A stretch of DNA of 64,000 nucleotides from positions 1,385,501 through 1,449,500 of the forward strand of contig SMMW01000606.1 in assembly GCA_004794655.1 (NCBI GenBank), written 5' to 3'. The notes under the pieces are model-generated. The model was not told where the DNA came from. It worked only from the letters and a program-made list of their open reading frames with translations, and made no database searches. The position numbers and the translations under genes are program-made. Of this stretch, positions 24,587 to 36,063 are shown piece by piece (position 1 is the stretch's first letter; each line of letters begins with the position of its first letter). This stretch comes from Marisa cornuarietis. Lineage: Eukaryota > Mollusca > Gastropoda > Architaenioglossa > Ampullariidae.

Positions 24587-25950
24587 CTGAAAGAATGAAA
24601 AGTCTTGGTTTTCAGGTGGAACTAGTTCCTCTCATGCGGAGTTACGAGACTTACTCTTGCGAGGACGTTAAAGCACAAGCTTACGGATCACACGCCACCT
24701 GCTACACGAATCCTTTCAAAGATGCACGGACCATATGCGAGATGCCATCCGTGGACTTCTGGCACGTGTTCTGGATCATTCGCAGCGCTTTTATATCCAG
24801 CTACTCGGAAGCTCTCTTTGGGCTGCTGAAGGTCAGTTGATGGGTGAAATTAAAGTGAATCCTTGTAAGTTTATTATAATATCAGAGGTTCTGTGGGTCT
24901 GTCTGCAGAAAGCTGTTGCAAGATTTTACACTTTACGCGTATAAAACTTGATTTAAAAGGAAAAAGGATATAGCAGGACAGGATCATGTTGTTTACTGCC
25001 CCTGGATTGAGAGAGCGTTGGGTAGGAAATGAATGGCAAGAGTGCCGTCGATTAATTACGCTGCGTTTCTCTGGCAGCCGACCAAAACACAGCTAGGCAC
25101 ACAGAGGAAAACACAGAGCTCTGTTGACAGCATTGTGTGAAAATCACAGCTACTAGACTATATTTATAGGTTACATTGCTGCCCTCAATGCCTGTTAATT
25201 TTACGTCACCAGGTCAGCGAGTCCTGCTCCAGCATCAACAACACGGTCCGCGACCTTCACCACGGCATGCGCATGCTCACGTTGAATGTCCAGGTGAAGG
25301 TTATTCCCACACGGCGCAGACGCGGGGCAAAGGAGTCGCTGGCTCTGAAAGCAGCTCAATCTTCATCGAGCCAGGCCAGAGCCATTGACTACGTTCCGCT
25401 CCTGGCAACGACTTCCACCAGTGACCCCAAAGTAACCCTCGCGCACCGGCGGTCCAGACGTCAGACCCCCAGCAACCAGTGGGAGGGTGAGACAGACAAA
25501 CAGACGACCTACCATTTGCTGGCGTCAGAGCTTGCCGACGAACTAGCTAAGCAGCTAGGGTGGAACACCAGCGGGGTCGAGTGGTTCGCGTACGGGTCGC
25601 CGGTGGACGTGAACGGAACTCGCGCCGTAGTTCTCTTGGCGGACAAGCGAGCTTTCGGACTAGACAGCCCCTCGATTTCGGCCTCGCCCAATATGACGGA
25701 TCTGGTGCAGCAGGCGGCGCGTGCTGTCCAAAATGGAGAGCTGCGCGTGACCCTGAAAGGTCAGCAGGCTCGGTTACAATCCCTAGAAGCTTGTGGAGAC
25801 ATTGACTGCCGCGCACCCTACCTCAAGGTAAACGCAGCACCTGTACCTGATGATAGGCCTGATGACGGCCATAGTGGTGAGCAGGGATCACCCTCCGCTG
25901 CAGTCTATTTAGTCCTGCTCGCTGCTGTCGTCAAGTCGCTCGTTGTGTGA
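19414..25950 (+). CDS. Stanniocalcin-like Cys-rich GPI-type precursor, copy B
   Basis: Five exons: 19414-19612, 22758-22926, 23919-24102, 24616-24831, 25213-25950; joined they give 501 residues with no break. Residues 1-27 are a signal peptide (MGLMILLPSVAAVCSQ at its end). Residues 28-123 form a Cys-rich module (GPSGALECF, YQWGTCLSN, YCYYQC, DCGC). Residues ~123-262 form a domain with stanniocalcin-like spacing: CDWYQNCLEKKFQC, FSSLGREWVGAARKCL (168-183), then Cys199 and Cys213-Tyr. Exon 5 has basic sites RRRR/G (after 293) and RRSRR/Q (after 339), the WEGET motif at 346, an unnamed domain with LGW...WFAYG, LLADKRAFG and CGDIDC, and a hydrophobic C-terminus (AAVYLVLLAAVVKSLVV) fitting a GPI signal. 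Known: stanniocalcins are secreted hormones or protease inhibitors. Inferred: this is a cell-surface relative, processed by furin-like enzymes. The family name is not known to me. Confidence 0.9.
20580..21800 (-). mobile_element. Decayed LINE fragment, endonuclease part (CFDP2-like type)
   Basis: Lies in intron 1 of copy B on the opposite strand. Minus-strand translation with several stops and frame changes shows non-LTR endonuclease pieces of the kind often annotated 'craniofacial development protein 2-like': TWTVRT near 21.4 kb, FNQLKHNKRNIVCLAEIRW near 21.3 kb, YSGEETKREHGVG near 21.2 kb and NAKVGKNSRLVGTRG near 20.97 kb. The 21.6-21.8 kb part resembles the 5' leader of such elements. No reverse transcriptase domain is seen; it is dead. 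Borders are approximate. Confidence 0.65.
24302..24374. repeat. (CA)n microsatellite in intron 3 of copy B
   Basis: Uninterrupted CA dinucleotides over about 73 bases. A second CA run at 24554-24585 ends just upstream of exon 4 (24616), within the region of its branch point and polypyrimidine tract. Confidence 0.95.
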
Positions 25951-28413
25951 CTGCAACACGCTTTCCTAACCATCCTCTGTATGAACTTTGTGCTACGCTT
26001 TAAGTCCTACAATCACCCCTCCCACTCCTTGTACAAATTTCTACAGCTTTCGCAATTATTAACACTTGATGCGCATAACTGCAATGATTACTAAAGAGTG
26101 CCCTTTCTTGAAATCTCACCATGACTCCACGATGCAACTTTGTGGAGAATGCATATTCTCCCATATATGTAAGATTTCCTTGGGAAACTCAATTTGCTCC
26201 CACATATTTTAGGTCCTTGGGTCTTTATTTAGAAGTTTAGTGGTGACTGTGTCCAAGAAATACATCGCAGGAACTTAACTTTCGTTTCCATGCTTGTCAA
26301 TGAGCCTATGACTTGTTAGTTTCGTTATATGTTGTTTTTATGTCACACGTTCCAAAAACCTACTGACGACGTTAAGTAAGGACTTACTGTGTGTTTCGCT
26401 GATTAAAGTATTATGCATAAGGACCTTATAAAGCAGCTTGCATCTAAGTATTACATTATACATCTGCCTATGCTGACTTTAGTGACTTTTTTTTTTTAAA
26501 ACGACGCATCCTCTTAAAAGTCATCTCTTAGTAAATTTTTACCGTTTACGACATTGTAAATGAACTGTGAACTGTTGTATGATTTAAGGAAACATTTAGA
26601 CCCAATGGATTTAAAGTATTCATGACTAATTCTCCAGATACTTTCAAGTTTGCATATACTATAAGCTCAAGCATTTTAGTGGAACGCTCTCTGTTCTAGA
26701 CATAAAGAAAGAAAACTTTGTACTAACATTGGAATATGTTAACTGTGTGGTTGTGTAACACTGCATCAATCGTAAGCATAAATATGCTATTAATATGATA
26801 AATTTGTTCAGTGTTTTTTTATCCCTTTGGAAAATAAAATGTATATCTGTATGTAAATATGTGTATATAGGCGTGTTTATGTGTTTTAGAAAGATTACTT
26901 TGTCAACCTTTTCACTCGGGCAGGCTGTTGAGAAATACGGCGAACACTTTACACGATAAGTATGTTGAAACACGTTTCACAAGTGGAGGGGAGGTGCAGA
27001 AAAGACAGACGACTAACATTCAGTTAGTAGTTGCTGAGAAGTGGGGTGTGTTACTTACACAAAGGTGGAAAAACGCTGTAAACAAGAAAAAAATGGTATG
27101 CCGACCCTCGAGACTTTTGAATGGTGAGCAATGGCAGATCGCCAGCTGTTCTACAGGTGAAAGTCAGCCTGCTCTCTGCTCTCAAAGAAAGAAGTCTTCA
27201 ACAGGCTTTCATGGGCATGACGGGCAGGGAAAAAACGAACACAAAGCTGCCTAATATTTTTAGAAGCAAAGAAAGTTGAAACCGGTCAGATCGTTTATTT
27301 GAACTTGTGCAAATGCTTTTGCACTGGACATGTGAGCAAGGTACAGTATTATGAAGGGTAAGGGGGGAATAGAAGGGGTAGGGGAGTTTGTAAAGGCTTT
27401 AGTCAATATGTATCTCCTCCGGATCTCCACAACAAGCACAAGACAAACAACTTTGTCCGCTGCGCAGTGGCCACCTTTTTGGGCCCCCAAGAACCACCCT
27501 AGAACCACACTTGCTAGAAACGGCAAAAGCTGACGTGATTCGGGTACGTCACCCCACACAAAATGTTGCCGAAGAAGATCCTGCAGGGGTACGCGGAATG
27601 TGCTCGTCGCTAGGGTAAGGAAAAGAAAAAAACTGGCTTGCGAATGCAAAGGAGTGGACTGGCCATTCACCGCTGATGTGTCTCATTGTGCTCCCCCTCC
27701 CTCAGGAGAAAGAAAATGTATAAATGAGGTCGCTAGCTGCCTAGATTTGTAAGATTACAGGTCAGTATGCCTAGATCAAGTCGTTTAGTGACAAGATCGA
27801 TCCATTCATCGCGCACGCGCACTGTCCTAGGTAATTTCACCACTCGACTTTCTACACAAAGCACACGTTCTGATATCTCTGTGAACAGGTTCACATACGT
27901 CAGATCACGAACTGGACGTTTTTTTAACTATTCGTCTTGCACAAAAATGCAAAGTTGATACATCTTTAGTAAAAATATCTGTCTGCCTTAGTTACTTCTT
28001 TGAGACCTGACTGCAGGTATCTGTTTAGCAATGAAGACCAAGAGCGGCCCTATACATTAAACACTATTTAATGCATAATTATTCTGTCGCTGGGACCACT
28101 TTGCGACCTTGATACTCCCTGTTTACTAGCGAATGCTTTGAACACGTCAGTGTCTGTTTACAACGCTTCCTTGCGGATAAACACAGTGTTCTCTTTGATA
28201 GTTACCTTCCATGTAAAATGCCAAAGGCAGAATTCATGAACATTAAACTTTTTTTTTTATTTTAGCTTGATCTCAGCTGCCGTCTATTAACAAGTTGTGA
28301 CAAAATGCGTGAAAATTATTTCAGACGTTTAAAACTAAGAGAGAAATCTCTCGCTTGACGACATTTGTAATATCCTTTTATTTTTTAACTTTGCATAAAC
28401 AAACACACACACA

Positions 28414-28482
<69 letters not shown>

Positions 28483-29129
28483 TCTCAAGGTATTGTTTCT
28501 TTGCAGATCTTTGATAAACAGACAATAAATTGCATGCTGGGAGGCGCATCTTTCGTTTAAAATGTTTTACTTTTATTTTCTATCTGGTTATGCATGCATT
28601 CTCAAGTGTCAAGATATTTGCTTTTTACAGACAGGTCTAGTACCTGTTTGTTTACATTCGAAGTATATAGTCTATTAAGATTCAACAGGTTTCTCGTTGT
28701 AATGGTCTAAGAATTACTTAAAAAATGTACCCAGTACCAGCTTTGATATAGATTCCTTAACGACAGATGGGGTAAGTGGTGTGTATAATGGGATGATAAA
28801 CAAAGAACATTCAGTAATATATCTTGTCTATAACAGCTTTTATGTTCACAATATGGTATACAAACCCCTGGCAGATTTTTGCATAAAACTTTATCTCAAA
28901 GCCTTGTACTTGACTTGGTGTAAGTAAAACATGGCGTTCATACGTCTATACGCATGCGTGCCGGCATTTGTATAAATTAATATTGTTGTCCTGTATTTAG
29001 CCATGAGGACGTTAGCAGTCAGCGCCGCGCTGTTGCACAGGCACACTAGGCAGACAAACGAGATTTGCGAGGGTAGGGGGGAAGGTTCAATAAACACCAA
29101 AGCCGTGGAGTTCCAGTCACATCTGCGCA
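25951..29129. other. Intergenic between copies B and C
   Basis: Contains the copy B 3' UTR (nearest AATAAA seen at 26833, about 880 bases after the stop) and a (CA)n tract at about 28402-28479. Medium ORFs near 27.0-27.7 kb on both strands show no family features. A candidate TATA box (TATAAATTAA, 28971-28980) lies 150 bases before the copy C start codon. Confidence 0.5.
28971..28980 (+). promoter_or_regulatory. Candidate TATA box of copy C
   Basis: TATAAATTAA lies about 150 bases upstream of the copy C ATG (29130). The position would allow a 5' UTR of about 120 bases without an intron. Motif only. Confidence 0.25.
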
Positions 29130-32100
29130 ATGGGCAGAGGAGAAGCACGATCAGCTGCAGCTGTCCTGGTGGCGGTGTGGTGCTTGTCTTTGCCCTTGGT
29201 GAATGCTGTTTGTGATAGCGACAATGGACCATCTGGGGCGCTGGACTGCTTTCTGGGTACTCCATACTACGACGGCTACCAGTGGGGGACCTGCCTCAGC
29301 AACGCATACATTCAGACAAAGTCTAAAGGTACTCATTAAGTCCGAGTGTGTGTCAGTATTACGAGTTATCACGTAATAATAACAATAACAAAAACAATAT
29401 TGTTGTCATCGATTCTCGAAATGAGAAAATTAATTAATGATCATGTAGCAGTCGAGACTTTAACACATGATCTAACATTCATTAAAGGAAAAGACGAGTG
29501 CAAACTATTTTCTTTATGATCGAGTTAAGTTTATCTTAAAATAATAACTCCCAAAATATGAGTACATAATTATGATTAAATTTCACGATATAAGCAATCA
29601 AAGGTGCTTTCAGGATTTCGCTGGCATGTTGCTTTATGTGATGCATGCCAACCGATATTGCCAAAGGGACGAATAGGTAAAGTACCACTTGGACAGTTTC
29701 GCTTTACTGGTGAAACCTTTCGAAGAGTTGCAGTATATCTTGTAGGACCCGTCACACTCAGTGCTGTGCTGAGTACAATCCTGTCGAAAAACGCCTCTTG
29801 TCTGCGTCCGTTGCGACGGGTTGGTCTTGTGCCAACTGTTCTTTCTCCAGGTGAGCGCTGACCTTTCGCTCTACCTTCAAGAACTGTGCCTACACTTATA
29901 AATGGGTTTATAGCAAAAGAAATCTCTAGTACATTCGAGTTGCGGCTTGAAAACAAAGCTTCGAAAAAGTGGACTATTTTTACAAACTAAAAAAATGGAA
30001 CCTAACGGGCTTTGCGGCACAATCGCCACTCCCCACACGCAACGTGTCTCGGCACTTACATGTTTCCTCGGGAAATGAACGACTGGCCCCCCGATTACAA
30101 AATATTTAATACTCATTCGTCCTTCCAGAAACTTCCAATTGCTTACGCAACCATGCACTCATTCCCATTCTCTTTGTTCGTTCGTCTAGGTAAAACAAAA
30201 ATTGTCTTTCGACAGGCCGAGCAGTGAAATGTTAACCAGGTCATAGCTTGAGAGCAAGCTAAATTGCAACTCTGCTCGAGTGTTTTTTTTTAAGCTCTTT
30301 GACACATAAATTGTATCCATGTTGTTTTATGCTTCTGAAATTTAGGGGTTAAGACAAATAGCTGCTGTAGAGATCCACCTGTGTGCCTGTAAAAGATTAC
30401 CGGGTACTTCAAGTAGATCACCAAACTGATGTATGGAGGTTTGGGTAGGTTCCCTTTATATGCTGTCTCAGCTACCTGATGTAATAAATATGGTTATGGT
30501 TGTTGGAGCTGCCAGTCACAAGCTATGCAAAGAAATCATAGGAAAAACTATACTTGTTAGATTCCATAGGTCACTATCATTGGTGATCAAAGTACATAGG
30601 TTTTTGTTCTCCGTGGGTTTTCAATGTGTCTTGATGTTCTAACAGGTGGAGAGGGAGAAGATGTTTTTAAAGAAGTTTAGAGAAAGATTGAGTGATGTTT
30701 TCTGTCAGGAATGGTATACAAGTGTAGAGAATAGTTCCCATTCGAATGTATATAACAGTTCCAAATCTGCTTTCAACGGGAATTATATATGCATAGCATA
30801 AGCAAGGATTTTATAAGAATGCCCTATGCTTGGTTTAGCGTTGGTGTTTCGGAAAAGTAAAAGGAAAAAGTAAAGTTCAACTCCTAACCTTTTCAGGTCG
30901 TTGGAGGGTGAGGTGTTAGAGACCCCACTTTTCTCGGGGCCAGCTTTACATGAGGGTGGTGCCCATCTCCTCTACCTCGCTCCTTTACCTTCCCCAACCC
31001 TCTATGGAGTCAGGTACCCATTTCCGCCAGCTGGGTCGACTGAGGGAAGTTTGCTGCGCTTATCGGGAATTGAACCAGCGTGCTCTCAGTTCGGACGTAA
31101 GCGCTCTAACCACTCGGGCATCCGTTTCCTGCTACCCGCTATTACCGTTACAGAAATCAACTGACAGAGAAATCCGTTTGCACAATGAGTTAGCCCGTCA
31201 TTGTTCCTTAGTACAGATGCCTTGGAGGATGAAGTACATTTCTTATTTTTCTGCCCTCTGTAAGATGACGAGAGATAAATATCGTTAAAAACTCAACGAT
31301 AGTCAACATGACCTGAAAATATCGTTATGCATTACAAATGAAAAGAAAATTATTCAATTTAGTCGTTTAAAATATTTTTGATTTTTATAAAAGGAGGCTG
31401 GTATTAATTAATTAATTGGTTAGTGCGATTTGCTGGCCACGACTGTGATAGGGTTCAGGATGTGTGTGTGGGCAGTGGCCTTGGGGAGGTGGTGGTGTTG
31501 TGAGGAGGGTGAAGATTGGTATTGTATGGTTTTCTTGCTAGCCAATGGCCTTGAAGATGTTTTCTTTTTTAAGATTTTCTCTTTACATGGGTTTGAAGTC
31601 TTTGGTGATGGTGTACGAATCTTTGTGGTGGTACGATTGTGGTACGATTCTTGAGTGAATATAATCCTAGATGCTAAATTTTGACGTGTATGTATATTTA
31701 TGTATAGAGCTCTTTGTGCATGTATTTATAGAAGTCAGTTTTAATTGATGTTGTTTTAAATTGGATTATGCTCTAAGATGCGTAATTATAGTTAGAGATT
31801 CTCACACCCTTCCTAGCTATGCGAAAGGCATAAAAATATCAATCAATCTCTCTCTCACCCGTACGTCCGCACACACGCAGGGAAATCTCCAACTGGCCAG
31901 GGATTCTGAATGACTGAAAGATAAAGACAAAAACGTTGAAAAGAACACGTGGGTAGTATAGATATGTCCAAAGTGTACAGTTGTGCTGCAGGCACCCACC
32001 AGTGCCGAAACACTGCTGCGACCTATTGCTACTACCAGTGCATGATTGAGACCTACGGGTTAGACAGTGGGAGTGTGACGTCAGACTGCGCATGCAACCC

Positions 32101-34483
32101 CAACGTGACCATCTCTCCCCCGACAGGGTCGACTTTGCCTCAGGACTGTTCCAGGTAAGTAGTACCACCATTAAGCTATTTTAGGTGCTGTTATGCAAGT
32201 CAAACAAATGTTGATTTCTGATTCAAAAGGAATTTTTTTTTTTGGTTAAATTTTGTAGTTTTGACTTCCTTCGATACACATATTTGATGTTACCAAATGA
32301 CTTCGGGTTACCTGATTGAATACAATACAAATAATGCCTATAGATGCTTAAGCTTGTGGTTTGTTCTGTAATTTTCACCAGTGCTGGGAAGGGATCCTTG
32401 ACAATGTCTCTGTTGACATAAATTGATGTAAATGTCTTTCTAAACACAGTCATCAAAATGCACTTAAAAAGAATATACGCGTGTTATATATATACAGCCC
32501 CACCGGTACTGACTGTGACTGGTTCAAAAATTGCCTGAAGAAGAAGTACCAGTGCTCTGGAGTACCAAACCAGGATGGTATCGCTTTTGCCGAGAACTTT
32601 TGTAGACTGTACGAGGAAAAGTCCAATCTTTTCTCTGCATCTGGCAAACAATGGGTTCAAGCAGTGGGTAAATGTTTGCAGGTAATTGTTTTTCTACTTA
32701 GCGGTGGCAAAGAACTGTTCATAACTGATGAAAGTGCAGTCGATAATATCAGTAACATTCTAAGCGAGCAGTCTTTGAAATGTTAATTATCTTCAAATAA
32801 CACAGATATTATGTGTCGTCTTTCATTAAAGAAGATATCTCATGGTTTAAATGCTCATGAGAAACGTGCGATTGTGTCGAGTAACCTCAGGTCAGCTTTG
32901 CAATGTGTCCTAGAGGTACATTTGTTAGATAATCTGACATTGCCGCAATGGCTCACTTTGTTCATATCCAACGGTGTTCTTCTTGTGCGTTTTATCTTTA
33001 TAATCTACTATCACTTAAACTATCTCTAAAAAATCTGGCATTCAATAGTTTAAACCCTGCTGGCCAAGTTAGTGAAAGTAAACAATACGAAAGAAAAGTT
33101 TTTTTCACCATTATCTGTACTTCGACACCCAGACACTTTGTCATAACAAGCAAACTCGTTCTTTGCGCTCAAACTGTCGGCGTGCCAGGGAGGTGTCTTT
33201 ATTTATTCGCCGAAAGATAGCTTTAATTTAGTAAATAATGCAGTTTTCAGAACGCATCGGACTATAGAAAAGTCTACATACTTTTTTCTTCCAAGTATAT
33301 TCCTTTATTATCTATTACAAACAAATACACGTGTACGTAACGTGCAGGTGGAACTGACACCGCTCATGCGGGCCTACGCTGCCTACACTTGTGATGATGT
33401 CAAGAAACGCGCCTATCGGTCCCACTTTGCTTGCTATAAGACACCCTACGTAGGCATCAAAAGCATCTGCAGCCAGACTGCTATGGACTTCTGGTACATG
33501 TTCTGGATCATAAGGAGCTCCTTTATAAGCAGCTACTCCGAGTCCTTGGTGGGGCTACTGAAGGTCAGTAGTGTATTACTTTTGGGTGGGCGAATTAATA
33601 AATTACAGTCGAGGAAATAGCCTATTGATTCCTGTCTTCACGAATTAATAAAAATGCTAAATAGGGCTTCTTTCGGGCTGCACAGAAGCAAAAAGATATA
33701 CTTCCAAAGTAGAGAATGTTTTTAAATGTTGGTTAGAAATATATTTCATAATTGATGTACATTTTATCCTGGCCGAACGGTCACAAACACAGTAAATAAA
33801 CTCCGAGTTTTGTTGACTTAATGCAGGTCTCTAAGACATGCGTCCCACGAGCCAACATGATGCATTTAGGCATGCGAAAGGTGGCCATCAAGATTCGACT
33901 CAAATCCAAGATCCTACGCCAGCGTCGTGCAGCAGACCCCGACCTCCATGACGCGGTGGACTACGACCCGAAGGTGTGGAGAGAGATCAGCAGTGGGGCG
34001 ATGAATGAAGTCGATCGTCGCTACAAACGTGAGTCTAAAGACGATGTTTGGGAAGGCGAGACTGAAGATGAAGAGGCCGTTAATGAGCTGATGTCCGAGC
34101 TGGCCGACCTGCTGGCTCAACAGCTGGGCTGGAAGGTGAGCGGCGTTCAGTGGTTTGCCTACGGCGTTCAATTGAACAGCGAACAGATCCAGGCTTTCGT
34201 TCTGCTCGCGGACAAGCAGGCGTTCGGTATGAACGGAACGTCTTCACCCAACATGTCGGAGGTGGTAGAGCGTGCGGCACGTGCGTTCCAGAGCGGTGAC
34301 ATCGTCGTCAGCTCCTTGGGTGGGGTGGCGGTGGAACTGCAGACCATGAACGGCTGCAACGACATCGACTGCGAGAGCGTCTACCTTGACGTCACTGCTC
34401 CGTCGTCTGCTCCTCCTCGGTCAACGATAACGGGAATGACGGGCCTTGTCCTCGCAACTCTCACTAGACTTATGACATTTTGA
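29130..34483 (+). CDS. Stanniocalcin-like Cys-rich GPI-type precursor, copy C
   Basis: Five exons: 29130-29328, 31992-32154, 32498-32681, 33348-33563, 33827-34483; they join to 472 residues. The start is the ATG giving a signal peptide ending WCLSLPLVNA. The order matches copy B: N-terminal Cys module (GPSGALDCF, YQWGTCLSNAYIQ, TYCYYQCMIETYGLD), stanniocalcin-like domain (CDWFKNCLKKKYQC, FSASGKQWVQAVGKCL, then Cys and Cys-Tyr with the same spacing, DFWYMFWIIRSSFISSYSE). Exon 5 has RQRR/A (after 288) and RYKR/E (after 322), releasing a 34-residue segment, then WEGET at 329, the LGWKVSGVQWFAYG domain, NMSEVV and CNDIDC, and a hydrophobic tail (TGMTGLVLATLTRLMTF). Copies B and C are closer to each other than to A. 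Poly(A) signal AATAAA at 34928. Function not known; cell-surface, processed precursor is inferred. Confidence 0.9.
30850..31125 (-). mobile_element. tRNA-derived SINE in intron 1 of copy C
   Basis: On the minus strand the head reads GATGCCCGAGTGGTTAGAGC (A-box region, about 31099-31122) followed by GGTTCAATTCCC (B box, complement of 31065-31076), the two internal RNA polymerase III promoter parts of a tRNA. The body then runs leftward for about 200 bases. A truncated relative of the body lies at 52510-52640. Confidence 0.75.
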
Positions 34484-34605
34484 CTGTTATAAATCCTCGC
34501 TAAGGGGCTTAGGTGAGACACCACACTTTGAACACTTGATTCTGTGTCATTGCCTATCATGTTATTTTAACGCGAGGTTATATACAGTTTATTTACCTCT
34601 CTGTT

Positions 34606-34654
34606 GTTATATAAGCTGCATGCAGCTCGCCTCCCGCTTAGCGGCTTATATAAC
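34606..34654 (+). other. Perfect 11-bp stem-loop in the copy C 3' UTR
   Basis: GTTATATAAGC (34606-34616) and GCTTATATAAC (34644-34654) are exact inverted copies separated by 27 bases that contain the palindrome CTGCATGCAG at the stem base. It lies 123 bases after the copy C stop codon and before its poly(A) signal, so it would be in the mature mRNA. Confidence 0.6.
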
Positions 34655-34927
34655 TTAGTGATTACGTAGACACTGGAAACTTATTTCATGACGCCTCTCT
34701 CAAGAGTGCTGAAAGTCTTTATTTTAATGCTCCGTATTGTTTCTGCCGTCAGTCAATGTTTTTCGTAGAGATGTGTTTATTCAAACAGTATTTTATATAT
34801 GTAGTCTTCTGGGCACGACTCGTTTTTATGTGCATCAAATTAAGAACTTTGTTTACTGACATCTTGCCATTCTCCAATTTTCGTGCTAGATTTTACTGTG
34901 ATAAACAATTTTTGTATTTTGATAAAT

Positions 34928-34933
34928 AATAAA
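34928..34933 (+). terminator. Poly(A) signal of copy C
   Basis: AATAAA lies 445 bases after the copy C stop codon. Assignment is by position only. Confidence 0.4.
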
Positions 34934-35416
34934 TTAAAATGGTAATTAATATTTCTAGTGTTCGTATATTTGTAATTAGTGTGTGTTAATATTAGTATGA
35001 AAATATTCAGGATTGTGGACACTTTTATAATGCGTAATGAGGATGCAAAGGCTTGTGAACCAAGTCTGGAAAGCAGTCTCATCTGTAGCATCCTCAACAG
35101 GAGAGCAGACAACGATCGGGGTGCGTGTCACGTCCAAACCCAGACGCACTTTGCCCGGGTGTACAGCGCGCCACTCGGGTATTACGAAGCAGTCATGTAA
35201 AGTGCTTGTATTTCATGAGCGCTGACTGCTGAACATTAGACTTTCAGCTAGTACCTAGCGACTTTTCTTGCACCTGGGCCAGAGCGACCTTCTCTTCTTC
35301 ATTAGAGAGATATGTAGGTAATTCCTATATCCTGGATTTGTTAAGTAATAAATTCTTAATGCTCAAAACATCAAAAATCAACATGCAAACACACAAATAT
35401 ATCATGACGCGCGCGT

Positions 35417-35458
<42 letters not shown>

Positions 35459-36063
35459 GCACTCCTGCACACACAATATCAAACAAAGAGAAATGAATTC
35501 TCTTATGAATGCTGGTTCAGTCCTGTATTCAGCTCAAAAACTTCTTAATCCTTTGCAACTGTCTCTATTTTTGGGATCACATATTAGTTTTATTCTGCTT
35601 TATCATGTCGTATTAAAAATAAAGAAATATGTTCTATAACTGGATTCTTTTCGTTCATTTCAACGAGAAATAAACCTTTACACTCTAGATGACTATCACT
35701 GGAGCTATCGGCATGTATCCGTCGACTTCCACGGCAAATAAAAGTTAAGTGACTAGAACGTTCGCTGCACACCACCCTAATGTAAAACTCTGGACAAGTG
35801 ACTGAATAAGACTGTTGTAGATTGCCGGCAGTTGGTGTCACCCTCGGCTTTTATTGAAAGCAATTCATTGTAATTACACAGACGCAACGGAAGATTTTTT
35901 TGGAAAGTTCGTTTAAAAGCAAAAGGCACTCATATGAACACAACGGCCGCTACTTTGCAAGCAGAAGTTTTACGAGTTAGAATATTTGCCATCTTCTGTC
36001 TATGCATCGGATGTCAAAAGAATTACTCCCAAGTCTAACAGTCGGGCAAGTTTTGACTGATGA
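34934..36063. other. Convergent intergenic region and thioester-gene 3' UTR
   Basis: The array (plus strand) and the thioester-protein gene (minus strand) converge here. A (CA)n run lies at 35420-35454. On the minus strand AATAAA (complement of 35850-35855) lies about 209 bases beyond the stop codon and is the likely poly(A) signal of the thioester gene. No further gene seen. Confidence 0.6.

Noticed and set aside
29576..29956. Opposed ORFs of 126 and 85 codons in intron 1 of copy C
   Set aside because: Base composition is less AT-rich here, but neither reading shows a domain, a signal peptide or usable splice sites; could be an unidentified repeat.
31055..31124. tRNA gene on the minus strand
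   Set aside because: The A and B boxes are present but the sequence continues into a SINE body with a second copy elsewhere, and no clean cloverleaf with acceptor stem was seen.
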